From Pseudomonadota bacterium (GTDB lineage Bacteria > Pseudomonadota > Alphaproteobacteria > Rhodobacterales > Rhodobacteraceae), in NCBI GenBank assembly GCA_021845805.1, contig JAJZVD010000003.1, positions 50,705-114,704 on the forward strand: a stretch of 64,000 nucleotides of DNA, read 5' to 3'. The notes under the pieces were generated by a model, which was not told where the DNA came from, did not search any database, and saw only the letters and a list, made by a program, of their open reading frames with translations. This document shows positions 35,499-43,475 of this stretch, in pieces. Position 1 is the first letter of the stretch. Each line of letters opens with the position of its first letter. A program made the position numbers and the translations under genes.

Positions 35499-35885
35499 AT
35501 GCAGATGCTTCCCGGAAGCCCCGCGTTCCTGGCGCTTTCGCTTGTGCTGTACCTGGTGTTCGTCAACGGTCTGACGATGTTCCTCTATGCCGTGGATGCC
35601 CGCCGCCGCGCCGCGGATGAATGGCCGGTGCCGGAAAGCACCCTGTTGCTGCTGGCCTGTTTCGGCGGCACCCCCGCCGCGATGATGGCGGCGCGCTGGC
35701 TGGACCGCGAGCCGCGCCCCGCCACCTTCACCGGCACGCTGAACCTGATCGTGGCGACCCATCTGATGGCGGCGATCACGCTCGAGACCCAGAAAGGCCA
35801 GGCGATGGTGCTGGATTTCGGCCATTCGACCGCGCGGCTTGTGGCCCAGCTGCTTCCCGCCCCTCCCGCTGGTGAGAACGGCTAG
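35499..35885 (+). CDS. DUF1294 family small membrane protein
   Basis: The product is 128 residues from the ATG at 35499 (GGAG eight bases before). Three hydrophobic segments are visible: FLALSLVLYLVFVNGLTMFLY, STLLLLACFGGTPAAMMAARW and NLIVATHLMAAITLE. DRRRAA-like spacing (VDARRRAADEWPVPE) between the first two and the GGTPAA motif match DUF1294, whose function is unknown. The last 35 residues are soluble. It stands between queG and a small basic protein gene. Confidence 0.78.
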   Translation: MQMLPGSPAFLALSLVLYLVFVNGLTMFLYAVDARRRAADEWPVPESTLLLLACFGGTPAAMMAARWLDREPRPATFTGTLNLIVATHLMAAITLETQKGQAMVLDFGHSTARLVAQLLPAPPAGENG

Positions 35886-35943
35886 CCGGTCGATCTTTGC
35901 CCGCGTCCGTGCTAGGCTGGAACCCTGCCAGGGGAGGACCAGC

Positions 35944-36138
35944 ATGGCCAGACACATCATCGACCGGCCCCGCGCGGGCAAGGACGGCGAGCGGACGCGG
36001 GCCTATGTGGCGATCGAGCACGCCGAGAACCGGCCGGGCCGCGCGGAACGCCTTTTGCATCGCGCCGCCTCGACCGGCCGCGACGCCGGCCAGCGGCTGC
36101 GCGAGTTCCTGCGGATCGAGCGGGGCATCACCAGCTGA
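35944..36138 (+). CDS. Small basic protein of 64 residues, unknown function
   Basis: The ATG at 35944 follows GGGGAGGA, an excellent ribosome site, so I prefer it to the longer tracked ORF. The product is strongly basic and hydrophilic (ARHIIDRPRAGKDGERTRAYVAIEHAENRPGRAERLLHR) with a C-terminal amphipathic helix (GQRLREFLRIERG). No known domain is recognised. Composition suggests nucleic-acid or membrane-surface binding. Convergent with the aminotransferase gene 34 bases away. Confidence 0.6.
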   Translation: MARHIIDRPRAGKDGERTRAYVAIEHAENRPGRAERLLHRAASTGRDAGQRLREFLRIERGITS

Positions 36139-36172
36139 CCGCCCGCCCGGCGCGCGACGCGATGCGCGCGGG

Positions 36173-37042
36173 TCAGGCCCGCACCAGCGCCTGATAGCGG
36201 TCGATCACATGGCGGGCCAGGGCGCCCACCTCGAACCGCCAGGGGCCGATTTCGGCGACCGGGGTCACCTCTGCGGCGGTGCCGGTCAGCCAGCATTGCT
36301 GGAAGCTTTCCAGTTCGTGCGGGCCGATGTGGCGCTCGTGCACCGCGACGCCCTCGGCGCGCAGCAGATCGATGACGGTCTGCCGGGTGATCCCCGCCAG
36401 GACGCAATCGGGCAAGGGCGTGTGAACCGCGCCATCCTTCACGAAGAAGATGTTGGCGCTTGTCGCCTCGGCCACATGGCCGCGATAGTCGAACATCATG
36501 GCATCCGCGCAGCCCTTCGCCTCGGCGGCGTGCTTTGACATGGTGCAGATCATGTAGAGCCCCGAGGCCTTGGCCGCTGACGGGATGGTTTCCGGGCTGG
36601 GGCGTTTCCATTTCGCGATGTCGAGCCGGGCGCCCTTCAGCCGGGCATCGCCGTAATAGGGCGCCCATGACCACCCCGCGATGGCCAGCCGCACCGGATT
36701 GCGGCGGGCCGATACGCCCATGTCCAGCCCCGACGCGCGCCAGGCGATGGCGCGGACATAGGCATCGCTCCAGCCATTCGCCTGCAGCAGCGCGGCCTTG
36801 GCGGCCTCGATCTGGTCCAGCGTCCAGGGCAGCGGCATGTCGATCAACTCGCCCGACCGGATCAGGCGGGCACTGTGCGCGCGGCTCTGGAAGATCCGGC
36901 TGCCGTAGCTGCGCTCGCCCTCGAACACCGCCGAGGCATAGTGCAGCGCATGGGTCAGCACATGCACCGTGGCCTGCCGCCAGGGCACCAATGCGCCGTC
37001 CATCCAGATCCAGCCATCGCGATCGTCAAATGCGTCAGACAT
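36173..37042 (-). CDS. ilvE: Branched-chain amino acid aminotransferase (class IV)
   Basis: The product is 289 residues from the ATG at 37042 with GGAGGAAGG upstream. It transfers the amino group between glutamate and the 2-oxoacids of valine, leucine and isoleucine. Class IV markers are WMDGALVPWRQATVHVLTHALHYASAVFEGERSYG, the PLP lysine region IPSAAKASG, and GHVAEATSANIFFVKDG with LAGITRQTVIDLLR. Length is close to E. coli IlvE (309). D-amino-acid or aminodeoxychorismate lyase relatives are less likely given the FEGERSYG segment. It is divergent from the petP-like gene. Confidence 0.9.
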   Translation of the reverse strand: MSDAFDDRDGWIWMDGALVPWRQATVHVLTHALHYASAVFEGERSYGSRIFQSRAHSARLIRSGELIDMPLPWTLDQIEAAKAALLQANGWSDAYVRAIAWRASGLDMGVSARRNPVRLAIAGWSWAPYYGDARLKGARLDIAKWKRPSPETIPSAAKASGLYMICTMSKHAAEAKGCADAMMFDYRGHVAEATSANIFFVKDGAVHTPLPDCVLAGITRQTVIDLLRAEGVAVHERHIGPHELESFQQCWLTGTAAEVTPVAEIGPWRFEVGALARHVIDRYQALVRA

Positions 37043-37094
37043 GCCTTCCTCCGTCCGAGCCCGCAGGTCGGTTTTCAAAAGTTGCGCACTAAAG

Positions 37095-37107
37095 GTCCGT
37101 TTTGGAC
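37095..37107. promoter_or_regulatory. Operator-like palindrome GTCC-N5-GGAC between ilvE and petP
   Basis: GTCCGTTTTGGAC lies in the AT-rich 174-base divergent gap, about 53 bases upstream of ilvE. A MarR-type regulator is encoded next door and such proteins often bind palindromes in their own divergent promoters, but the half-sites here are only four bases. The functional reading is weak. Confidence 0.3.
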
Positions 37108-37148
37108 ATTTTATTGCGTGAAATCTGCGGACGGGTAACAATTGATTC

Positions 37149-37177
37149 TTGGAAAGTCAACAAGGCTGACATAAAAT
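37149..37177 (+). promoter_or_regulatory. Putative sigma-70-type promoter for petP-petR
   Basis: TTGGAA (37149-37154) and TAAAAT (37172-37177) are separated by 17 bases, four of six and five of six matches to the consensus. Transcription would start near 37184, about 33 bases before the petP ATG. A GATTC (GANTC) lies directly upstream of the -35 box at 37144-37148. Confidence 0.5.
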
Positions 37178-37216
37178 CGACCCGGGGCACGACAGGTGTG
37201 ATCGGGGGACGGCGGC

Positions 37217-37726
37217 ATGGCGGAAGGTGGCGCAGGACCGGGCGGGGGCGAAAGCCTGCTGTTCCTGACCGACGACCAACTGCGCAAGGGGATCGAGGCG
37301 ATGTTCTTCGCCTATCGCGGCTTCACCGCCGACCCCGACCGCATCCTGGAACGGCACGAATATGGCCGGGCGCATCACCGGGCCATGCATTTCATCCATC
37401 GCAGCCCCGGAACGACGGTGAACAACCTGCTGTCGATCCTGGGCGTCACCAAGCAGTCGCTGAACCGGGTGCTCCGGACGCTGATCGACGACGGGCTGGT
37501 GGAAAGCCGGGTGGGCCGCAAGGACAAGCGCGAACGGCACCTGTTCCTGACCGACAAGGGCACGGCGCTGGAGCGCGAGCTGTCCGAGGCCCAGCGCGGG
37601 CGGATGCGCTCGGCCTACCGTGCCGCAGGGCCGCAGGCGGTGGCCGGGTTCCGCCAGGTGCTTGAGGCGATGATGGAACCCGAGATGCGGCGCCAGTACC
37701 AGACGTTGAAGGATGCCGGAGCATGA
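37217..37726 (+). CDS. petP: MarR family regulator, PetP-like
   Basis: The product is 169 residues, a winged-helix DNA-binding protein. The recognition region is TVNNLLSILGVTKQSLNRVLRTLIDDGLVESRVGRKDKRERHLFLTDKG, the standard MarR wing. It overlaps the downstream response-regulator start by four bases (ATGA). In Rhodobacter capsulatus a MarR-like PetP is encoded with the response regulator PetR, and PetR is needed for cytochrome bc1 gene expression. The name is given by this arrangement and resemblance and is not proven. No bc1 genes are in the window. Confidence 0.7.
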   Translation: MAEGGAGPGGGESLLFLTDDQLRKGIEAMFFAYRGFTADPDRILERHEYGRAHHRAMHFIHRSPGTTVNNLLSILGVTKQSLNRVLRTLIDDGLVESRVGRKDKRERHLFLTDKGTALERELSEAQRGRMRSAYRAAGPQAVAGFRQVLEAMMEPEMRRQYQTLKDAGA

Positions 37727-38427
37727 GCAGCGAGGCCGATGTTCACCTGCTGATCGTGGACGATGACGAGCGGATCCGCGGGCTTCTGCAAAAGTTCCTG
37801 ATCCGCAACGGGTTCTGGGTGACCGCCGCTCGCGACGCGGCGCATGCGCGGCGGCTGATGGCGGGGCTCGACTTCGACCTGATCGTGCTGGACGTGATGA
37901 TGCCGGGCGAAGATGGCATCAGCTTCACCCGCGCGCTGCGGGCCCGTCAGAGCACACCCATCCTGCTGCTGACCGCCCGGGGCGAGACCGGCAGCCGGAT
38001 CGAGGGGCTGGAGGCCGGCGCCGATGATTACCTGGCCAAACCTTTCGAGCCGAAGGAACTTCTGCTGCGCATCAACGCGATCCTGCGGCGCGCGCCCGCG
38101 GTGCGCCCGGCCGATACCGGGCCCAAGGTGCTGCACCTTGGCCCCGTCCGCTACGAGATCGAGCGGGGCGAACTGTGGCGGGGCAGCGAGCTGATCCGGC
38201 TGACGGCGACCGAGGCGCAGCTGATGCGGATCTTCGCCGCCCAGCCCGGCGCGGCGGTCAGCCGGGAAAAGCTGGTGGCAGACCTCGGGCGGGATGACGG
38301 GCAGGCCACCGCGCGGGCGGTGGACGTGCAGATCACCCGCCTTCGCCGCAAGATCGAGGCGGATTCGCGCCAGCCGCGTTACCTGCAGACGGTGCGCGGG
38401 TCGGGCTACATGCTGGCGCCGGATTGA
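37723..38427 (+). CDS. petR: OmpR-family response regulator, PetR-like
   Basis: The product is 234 residues. The receiver domain has the acidic pocket DDD (13-15), the phospho-acceptor D57 in LIVLDVMMPG, Thr in LLLTARGE, and K106 in YLAKPFEPKE. The C-terminal winged helix shows LTATEAQLMRIFAAQPGAAVSREKL and VDVQITRLRRKIE. No histidine kinase gene is adjacent, as with R. capsulatus petR. The overlap with petP suggests translational coupling. It could also be an orthologue of other OmpR regulators, so the name is tentative. Confidence 0.75.
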   Translation: MSSEADVHLLIVDDDERIRGLLQKFLIRNGFWVTAARDAAHARRLMAGLDFDLIVLDVMMPGEDGISFTRALRARQSTPILLLTARGETGSRIEGLEAGADDYLAKPFEPKELLLRINAILRRAPAVRPADTGPKVLHLGPVRYEIERGELWRGSELIRLTATEAQLMRIFAAQPGAAVSREKLVADLGRDDGQATARAVDVQITRLRRKIEADSRQPRYLQTVRGSGYMLAPD

Positions 38428-38448
38428 CGCGCCCGCCGTCAGACCGGG

Positions 38449-38477
38449 TTGGCGCGCCGCGGCGCCTGGCATAGCAT
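38449..38477 (+). promoter_or_regulatory. Putative promoter for the leader ORF and HDAC-xseB-ispA-dxs operon
   Basis: TTGGCG (38449-38454) and TAGCAT (38472-38477) are exactly 17 bases apart. The predicted transcript begins near 38484, 24 bases before the ATG of a short leader ORF. Both hexamers deviate from consensus by two bases. Confidence 0.5.
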
Positions 38478-38507
38478 CGGGCGATGGTCACCCTCGGGAG
38501 GTTCCGG

Positions 38508-38585
38508 ATGCACAAGACCCCGCCCCTGGCGCCCGCGCGGGCCGCCCTACGACACGGGCGCCACAACCCCGGCACGGCGGGCTGA
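38508..38585 (+). CDS. Possible 25-residue leader peptide before the HDAC-xseB-ispA-dxs operon
   Basis: This ORF is far below the track cutoff. An ATG at 38508 follows GGGAGG at six bases, the best ribosome site in the region, and the frame runs 25 codons (MHKTPPLAPARAALRHGRH, then NPGTAG) to a TGA five bases before the HDAC ATG. The peptide is basic, His- and Pro-containing, without a hydrophobic segment. The putative promoter upstream fits a transcript that starts with this ORF. It may control translation of the operon by coupling, or be a fortuitous frame. Confidence 0.4.
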   Translation: MHKTPPLAPARAALRHGRHNPGTAG

Positions 38586-38590
38586 GGCGC

Positions 38591-39520
38591 ATGGGCACCG
38601 CGGTCTTCACCCATTCCGCAAGCCGGGGGCACCTGACCCCGGCGGGCCACCCCGAGCGCGTGGCGCGGATCGAGGCGGTCGAGGCGGCGCTGGACGCCCT
38701 GGCCGGGCTTGACCGGCAACGCGCACCGCTGGCCGCGCGGGCCGAGGTGGAACGCTGCCACCCGGCGTCCCATGTCGATCGCATCGCGGCCGCGATCCCG
38801 GCGCAGGGGGTGCAGGCGCTTGATGCCGATACCTGGGTTTCCCCCGGATCGCTGAGCGCGGCGCTGCACGCGGTGGGCGGCATCTGTGCCGCGGTGGATG
38901 CGGTGCTGGCGGGCAAGGCCGCGAATGCCTTCGTGGCCTGCCGCCCGCCGGGGCATCATGCCGAACGCGAAACGCCGATGGGCTTCTGCCTGTTCGGCAC
39001 GGCAGCCATCGGCGCCATGCGCGCCTTGGACCATCACGGGCTGGCGCGGGTGGCGGTGCTGGATTTCGACGTGCATCACGGCAACGGCACCCAGGATCTT
39101 CTGTGGCAGGAAGGCCGGGCGTTCTTCGCCTCGTCGCATCAGATGCCGCTATACCCCGGAACCGGATCACCGGATGAAACCGGGGCGCATGGCCAGATCC
39201 TGAACGTGCCGCTGGCACCCGGCAGCGGCGGGGCGGCGATGCGGCGGGCCTGGGGTGGCCAGATCCTGCCCGCCGCGCAGGCCTTCGCCCCCGACCTCAT
39301 CATCGTCTCGGCCGGGTTCGATGCCCATGCGGCCGACCCGCTGGCCGGGCTGGCCTGGGACGAAGAGGATTTCCGCTGGCTGACCGCCGCGATCTGCGAT
39401 CTGGCCGATGCCACCTGCGGGGGGCGGGTGGTCTCGACACTCGAGGGGGGATATGATCTGACCGCCTTGGCGGCAAGCGTGGCCGCCCATGTCGATGTGC
39501 TGAGGGAGCGGGGCGGATGA
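38591..39520 (+). CDS. Histone deacetylase family (class II HDAC-like) hydrolase
   Basis: The product is 309 residues. It is a zinc-dependent amidohydrolase of the HDAC/acetylpolyamine amidohydrolase superfamily. Signatures are SRGHLTPAGHPERVARI, ACRPPGHHAERETPMGFCLFG (charge-relay histidines), VLDFDVHHGNGTQDLL (zinc ligands Asp and His) and VSAGFDAHAADPLAGL (second zinc Asp). Substrates in bacteria may be acetylated polyamines, other small amides or proteins. It overlaps xseB by four bases and leads the xseB-ispA-dxs block. Confidence 0.93.
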   Translation: MGTAVFTHSASRGHLTPAGHPERVARIEAVEAALDALAGLDRQRAPLAARAEVERCHPASHVDRIAAAIPAQGVQALDADTWVSPGSLSAALHAVGGICAAVDAVLAGKAANAFVACRPPGHHAERETPMGFCLFGTAAIGAMRALDHHGLARVAVLDFDVHHGNGTQDLLWQEGRAFFASSHQMPLYPGTGSPDETGAHGQILNVPLAPGSGGAAMRRAWGGQILPAAQAFAPDLIIVSAGFDAHAADPLAGLAWDEEDFRWLTAAICDLADATCGGRVVSTLEGGYDLTALAASVAAHVDVLRERGG

Positions 39521-39750
39521 AGCCGGTGGCAGAAATGAGCTTCGAAGAGGCGATGGCGGCGCTGGAGCAGGTGGTGACCCGGCTGGAACGGGGCGACGTG
39601 CCGCTGGAAGAGTCGATCGCGCTTTACGAGCAGGGCGCCCAGCTGAAGAAGCGCTGCGCCGACAAGTTGGCCGAGGCCGAGGCCAAGGTGGAACTGATCC
39701 GCGCCGCCGAGGGGCGCGCGGTGGGCACCGCGCCGGCCGAGGGGCTTTGA
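39517..39750 (+). CDS. xseB: Exodeoxyribonuclease VII small subunit
   Basis: The product is 77 residues. XseB binds XseA to form the single-strand-specific exonuclease VII. The short helical hairpin is typical: MSFEEAMAALEQVVTRLERGDVPLEESIALYEQGAQLKKRC followed by a second helix (LAEAEAKVELI). The gene overlaps the HDAC gene (ATGA) and ends in a TGATG overlap with ispA. xseB-ispA-dxs is a conserved order in many proteobacteria. Confidence 0.95.
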   Translation: MKPVAEMSFEEAMAALEQVVTRLERGDVPLEESIALYEQGAQLKKRCADKLAEAEAKVELIRAAEGRAVGTAPAEGL

Positions 39751-40616
39751 TGTTCGTCACCGCTCTGGCCGAGGATGCGGCCCGGGTACAGGCGCATCTG
39801 CTGGCCGTGCTGGGCCACCGCGAAGACCTGCCGCTGACCGATGCGATGCGCTACGCGGTGCAGGGCGGCAAGGGCCTGCGCGGCTTCCTGGTGCTGGAAG
39901 GCGCGCGGCTGCATGGGGTTTCGCCCGACCGGGCGGTGGCGGCGGCGGCCGCCGCCGAGGCGCTGCACGCCTACAGCCTGGTTCATGACGACCTGCCCGC
40001 GATGGACGATGACGACCTGCGCCGCGGGCAGCCCACAGTGCATGTGAAATGGGACGAGGCGACCGCGATCCTGGCAGGCGATGCGCTGCAAACGCTGGCC
40101 TTCGAACTGCTGTCGGACCCGTCTCTGGGGTCGGCCGAGGTGCGCCTCGCCCTGGTCGCGGGGCTTGCCCGCGCGGCGGGCGCGCAGGGCATGGTGCTGG
40201 GCCAGGCGCTGGACATGGCCGCCGAAACCTCGGCCACGCCGCTGACGCTTGCCCAGATCACCCGGTTGCAGGCCGGCAAGACCGGCGCCCTGATCCGCTG
40301 GTCGGCCGAGGCGGGCGCGGTGATCGCAGGGGCCGATCCGGCACCGCTAGCCGCCTATGCCACGGCGCTGGGGCTGGCCTTCCAGATCGCCGACGACATT
40401 CTTGACGTGACGGGCGATGCGGCAAAGGCGGGCAAGCGGTTGCAAAAGGATGCGGCGGCCGGCAAGGCGACCTTCGTGTCGCTGCTCGGGCTTGATGGCG
40501 CGCGGGCGCGCGCGCGCGCCCTGGTCGAGGACGCCGAGGCCGCCCTGCTGCCCTATGGCGAGGCCGCGGATACCTTGCGCCACTGTGCCCGCTTCGTTAT
40601 TGCGCGCGACATGTAA
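39750..40616 (+). CDS. ispA: Farnesyl diphosphate synthase
   Basis: The product is 288 residues; the ATG at 39750 shares its A with the xseB stop. It condenses dimethylallyl and isopentenyl diphosphates into geranyl and farnesyl diphosphate. [18 protein letters not shown]-like residues begin the fold, [15 protein letters not shown] is the first aspartate-rich motif, and [13 protein letters not shown] the second. [13 protein letters not shown] lies between. The residues before the first DDxxD are short side chains as in short-chain synthases, so farnesyl rather than longer products is likely. Confidence 0.95.
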   Translation: MFVTALAEDAARVQAHLLAVLGHREDLPLTDAMRYAVQGGKGLRGFLVLEGARLHGVSPDRAVAAAAAAEALHAYSLVHDDLPAMDDDDLRRGQPTVHVKWDEATAILAGDALQTLAFELLSDPSLGSAEVRLALVAGLARAAGAQGMVLGQALDMAAETSATPLTLAQITRLQAGKTGALIRWSAEAGAVIAGADPAPLAAYATALGLAFQIADDILDVTGDAAKAGKRLQKDAAAGKATFVSLLGLDGARARARALVEDAEAALLPYGEAADTLRHCARFVIARDM

Positions 40617-40631
40617 CGCCCGGAGCGGCCG

Positions 40632-42548
40632 ATGACCGAACGACCCCAGACCCCGACACTGGACCGCGTGACGGTTCCGGCCGATCTGAAGGCGCTGAGC
40701 GACCGCGAGCTGAAGACGCTGGCCGACGAACTGCGGGCCGAGACCATCTCGGCCGTGTCGGTCACGGGCGGGCATCTGGGGGCGGGGCTCGGCGTGGTGG
40801 AACTGACGGTGGCGCTGCATGCCGTGTTCGACACGCCCCGCGACAAGCTGATCTGGGACGTGGGCCACCAGTGCTATCCGCACAAGATCCTGACCGGGCG
40901 GCGCGACCGCATCCGCACGCTTCGGATGAAGGACGGGCTTTCGGGTTTTACCAAGCGGTCGGAAAGCCCCTATGACCCGTTCGGGGCGGCGCATTCCTCG
41001 ACCTCGATCTCGGCCGCGCTGGGGTTTGCCTGCGCGCGCGACCTTGGGGCCGCGGATGTGGGCGATGCCATCGCGGTGATCGGCGACGGCGCGATGAGCG
41101 CGGGCATGGCCTTCGAGGCGATGAACAACGCAGGCCACCTGAAGAAACGGCTCTTCGTCATCCTGAACGACAACGAGATGTCGATCGCCCCGCCGGTGGG
41201 CGCGCTGTCGTCCTATCTCTCGCGGCTTTATGCAGGGGCCCCGTTCCAGGACCTGAAGGCGGTGGCCAAGGGCGCGGTCAGCTTCCTGCCGGAACCCTTT
41301 CAGGAAGGCGCGCGCCGGGCCAAGGAAATGCTGAAGGGCATGACCGTGGGCGGGACGCTGTTCGAGGAGCTGGGGTTCAGCTACATCGGACCGGTCGACG
41401 GACACGATCTGGACCAGCTTCTGCCCGTCCTGCGCACTGCCCGGGCACGGGCGACCGGGCCGATCCTGATCCATGTGCTGACCCGCAAGGGCAAGGGCTA
41501 TGCCCCCGCCGAAGAGGCGGCCGACCGCGGCCATGCAACGGGCAAGTTCGACGTGCTGACCGGGGTGCAGGCCAAGGCACCATCCAACGCGCCCAGCTAT
41601 ACCAAGGTCTTCGCCCAGGCGCTGCTGAAAGAGGCCGAGGCCGATGGCCGGATCGTCGCCATCACCGCGGCGATGCCCGATGGCACCGGGCTGAACCTGT
41701 TCGCCGAACGCTTTCCCAAGCGGTGCTTCGACGTGGGCATCGCCGAGCAGCATGCGGTCACCTTCGCCGCGGGCCTTGCCGCAGGGGGGATGAAGCCCTT
41801 CTGCGCGCTCTATTCCACCTTCCTGCAACGCGGCTACGATCAGGTCGTGCATGATGTCGCGATCCAGCGCCTGCCGGTGCGCTTTGCCATCGACCGGGCG
41901 GGGCTGGTGGGGGCCGACGGCGCAACCCATGCCGGTGCCTTCGACGTGGCCTTCCTTGCGAACCTGCCCGGCATGGTGGTGATGGCCGCCGCCGACGAGG
42001 CCGAGCTGGTCCACATGGTCGCCACCGCCGCCGCGCATGACGCGGGCCCCATCGCCTTCCGCTACCCGCGCGGCGAGGGCGTGGGGGTCGAACTGCCCGC
42101 CCGCGGCGTACCGCTCGAGATCGGTCGCGGCCGGATCATCCGCGAGGGCGCGCGCGTGGCGCTGCTGTCCTTCGGCACCCGCCTCTCCGAGGTGCAGAAG
42201 GCCGCCGAGGCGCTGGCCGCCCGCGGCATCTCGCCCACCGTGGCCGATGCCCGTTTTGCCAAGCCGCTCGACCGCGAGCTGATCCTGCGGCTCGCCGCCG
42301 GGCACGAGGCGCTGATCACCGTGGAAGAGGGCGCCATCGGCGGCTTCGGCAGCCATGTGGCGCAGCTTCTGGCCGACGAGGGCGCCTTCGACCGCGGCCT
42401 GAAGTTCCGCAGCCTCGTGCTGCCCGACATCTTCATCGACCAGGCCAGCCCCGAAGCCATGTACGCCGTGGCCGGCATGAACGCCCCGCAGATCGAGGCA
42501 AAGGTGCTCGAGGTTCTGGGCGTGGCCGTGGTGGGCAAACGCGCGTAG
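40632..42548 (+). CDS. dxs: 1-deoxy-D-xylulose-5-phosphate synthase
   Basis: The product is 638 residues. DXS joins pyruvate and glyceraldehyde 3-phosphate using thiamine diphosphate, the entry step of the MEP isoprenoid pathway. Markers are [16 protein letters not shown], the ThDP motif [45 protein letters not shown] (catalytic Glu), [16 protein letters not shown] and [10 protein letters not shown]. Length is normal. It follows ispA by 15 bases, so entry enzyme and prenyl synthase are made from one transcript. Confidence 0.97.
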   Translation: MTERPQTPTLDRVTVPADLKALSDRELKTLADELRAETISAVSVTGGHLGAGLGVVELTVALHAVFDTPRDKLIWDVGHQCYPHKILTGRRDRIRTLRMKDGLSGFTKRSESPYDPFGAAHSSTSISAALGFACARDLGAADVGDAIAVIGDGAMSAGMAFEAMNNAGHLKKRLFVILNDNEMSIAPPVGALSSYLSRLYAGAPFQDLKAVAKGAVSFLPEPFQEGARRAKEMLKGMTVGGTLFEELGFSYIGPVDGHDLDQLLPVLRTARARATGPILIHVLTRKGKGYAPAEEAADRGHATGKFDVLTGVQAKAPSNAPSYTKVFAQALLKEAEADGRIVAITAAMPDGTGLNLFAERFPKRCFDVGIAEQHAVTFAAGLAAGGMKPFCALYSTFLQRGYDQVVHDVAIQRLPVRFAIDRAGLVGADGATHAGAFDVAFLANLPGMVVMAAADEAELVHMVATAAAHDAGPIAFRYPRGEGVGVELPARGVPLEIGRGRIIREGARVALLSFGTRLSEVQKAAEALAARGISPTVADARFAKPLDRELILRLAAGHEALITVEEGAIGGFGSHVAQLLADEGAFDRGLKFRSLVLPDIFIDQASPEAMYAVAGMNAPQIEAKVLEVLGVAVVGKRA

Positions 42549-42659
42549 GCCCCGCCCTCAACAATCCCGCCGCATTTTCCCCGGCCCCGCCGCTTCCGCC
42601 GCCCGCCGCCGCCGTCTAGGCTGCGCGGCGCCGGAGGGCGGGGGGCAGGAGGGCGGGAC

Positions 42660-43475
42660 GTGGGACTGGCAGGACGCGTGCGGCGCGAAATGCGGCTTGG
42701 CCTGTCGGCCGCGCTGGCCCGCGCCAGGATGCTTGCGGGGCACGGGCCACGCTTTGCGGGGGCCTACCCGGACCCCGCAACGGCGCTGGCCGCGGTGCCG
42801 AAGACGCGGTTGGCGGGCTATGACCATGACGCCGTCGTCGATGTCACCTTCCCCGAGATGTGCCGCGTCGCGCTCTGGGATTATCCGGCGATCCTGTGGC
42901 TTTCGCGGCTGGCGCGGCCGGGGCTGCGGGTGCTGGACGCGGGCGGGCATCTGGGCACCAAGCACATCGCCTTTTCCCGCCTGCTCGACCTCGGCGCGCT
43001 GGACTGGACCGTCTACGACCTGCCCGCCATCATCCGCGCGGCCCGCGCCCGGCAGGCGGCGGGGCACCTGCCCGCGGCGATCCGCTTCACCGAGACGCTC
43101 GACGGGCTGGCGGGGGTGGATCTGCTGCTGGCCTCGGGACTCCTGCAATACCTCGACGCGCCCTTCGCGGCCTTCCTTGGCCGCCTGCCCGCCCCGCCCG
43201 CACATCTCATCCTGAACAAGGTCGCCACGCGCGACGGCACCCCCGTCACCACGCTGGAGCGGATCGGCACGGCGCGTGTGCCCTACCAGATCCGCGCCCG
43301 CGCCGCCTTCGAGGCCGAACTGGCGGCGGCGGGCTACCGGGTGCTGGACAGCTGGCGGATCCCCTCGCTCGCCCATACGATCGCCACCCACCCGTGGCTC
43401 GGCCCCTCGACCAACCGGGGCTATGTGCTGGAACGGGTCTCCTCGGCCAGCAGCGCGGCCAGCCCCGCGCGGTAG
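42660..43475 (+). CDS. TIGR04325-like putative methyltransferase
   Basis: The product is 271 residues from a GTG with GGAGGG upstream. The middle contains a Rossmann-like loop (LRVLDAGGHLGTKHIAF) and VYDLPAIIRAARARQ, then LLLASGLLQYLDAPFAAFLGRL and NKVATRDGTPVTTLERIG. This pattern fits the TIGR04325 putative methyltransferases often found in O-antigen and capsule loci; its substrate is unknown. The last 55 bases overlap the end of the leftward SDR gene on the opposite strand. It begins the surface-polysaccharide-flavoured half of the window. Confidence 0.72.
   Translation: MGLAGRVRREMRLGLSAALARARMLAGHGPRFAGAYPDPATALAAVPKTRLAGYDHDAVVDVTFPEMCRVALWDYPAILWLSRLARPGLRVLDAGGHLGTKHIAFSRLLDLGALDWTVYDLPAIIRAARARQAAGHLPAAIRFTETLDGLAGVDLLLASGLLQYLDAPFAAFLGRLPAPPAHLILNKVATRDGTPVTTLERIGTARVPYQIRARAAFEAELAAAGYRVLDSWRIPSLAHTIATHPWLGPSTNRGYVLERVSSASSAASPAR

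Noticed and set aside
40347-42356. 669-residue leftward ORF opposite ispA/dxs
   Set aside because: Shadow of conserved isoprenoid genes; no recognisable domain.
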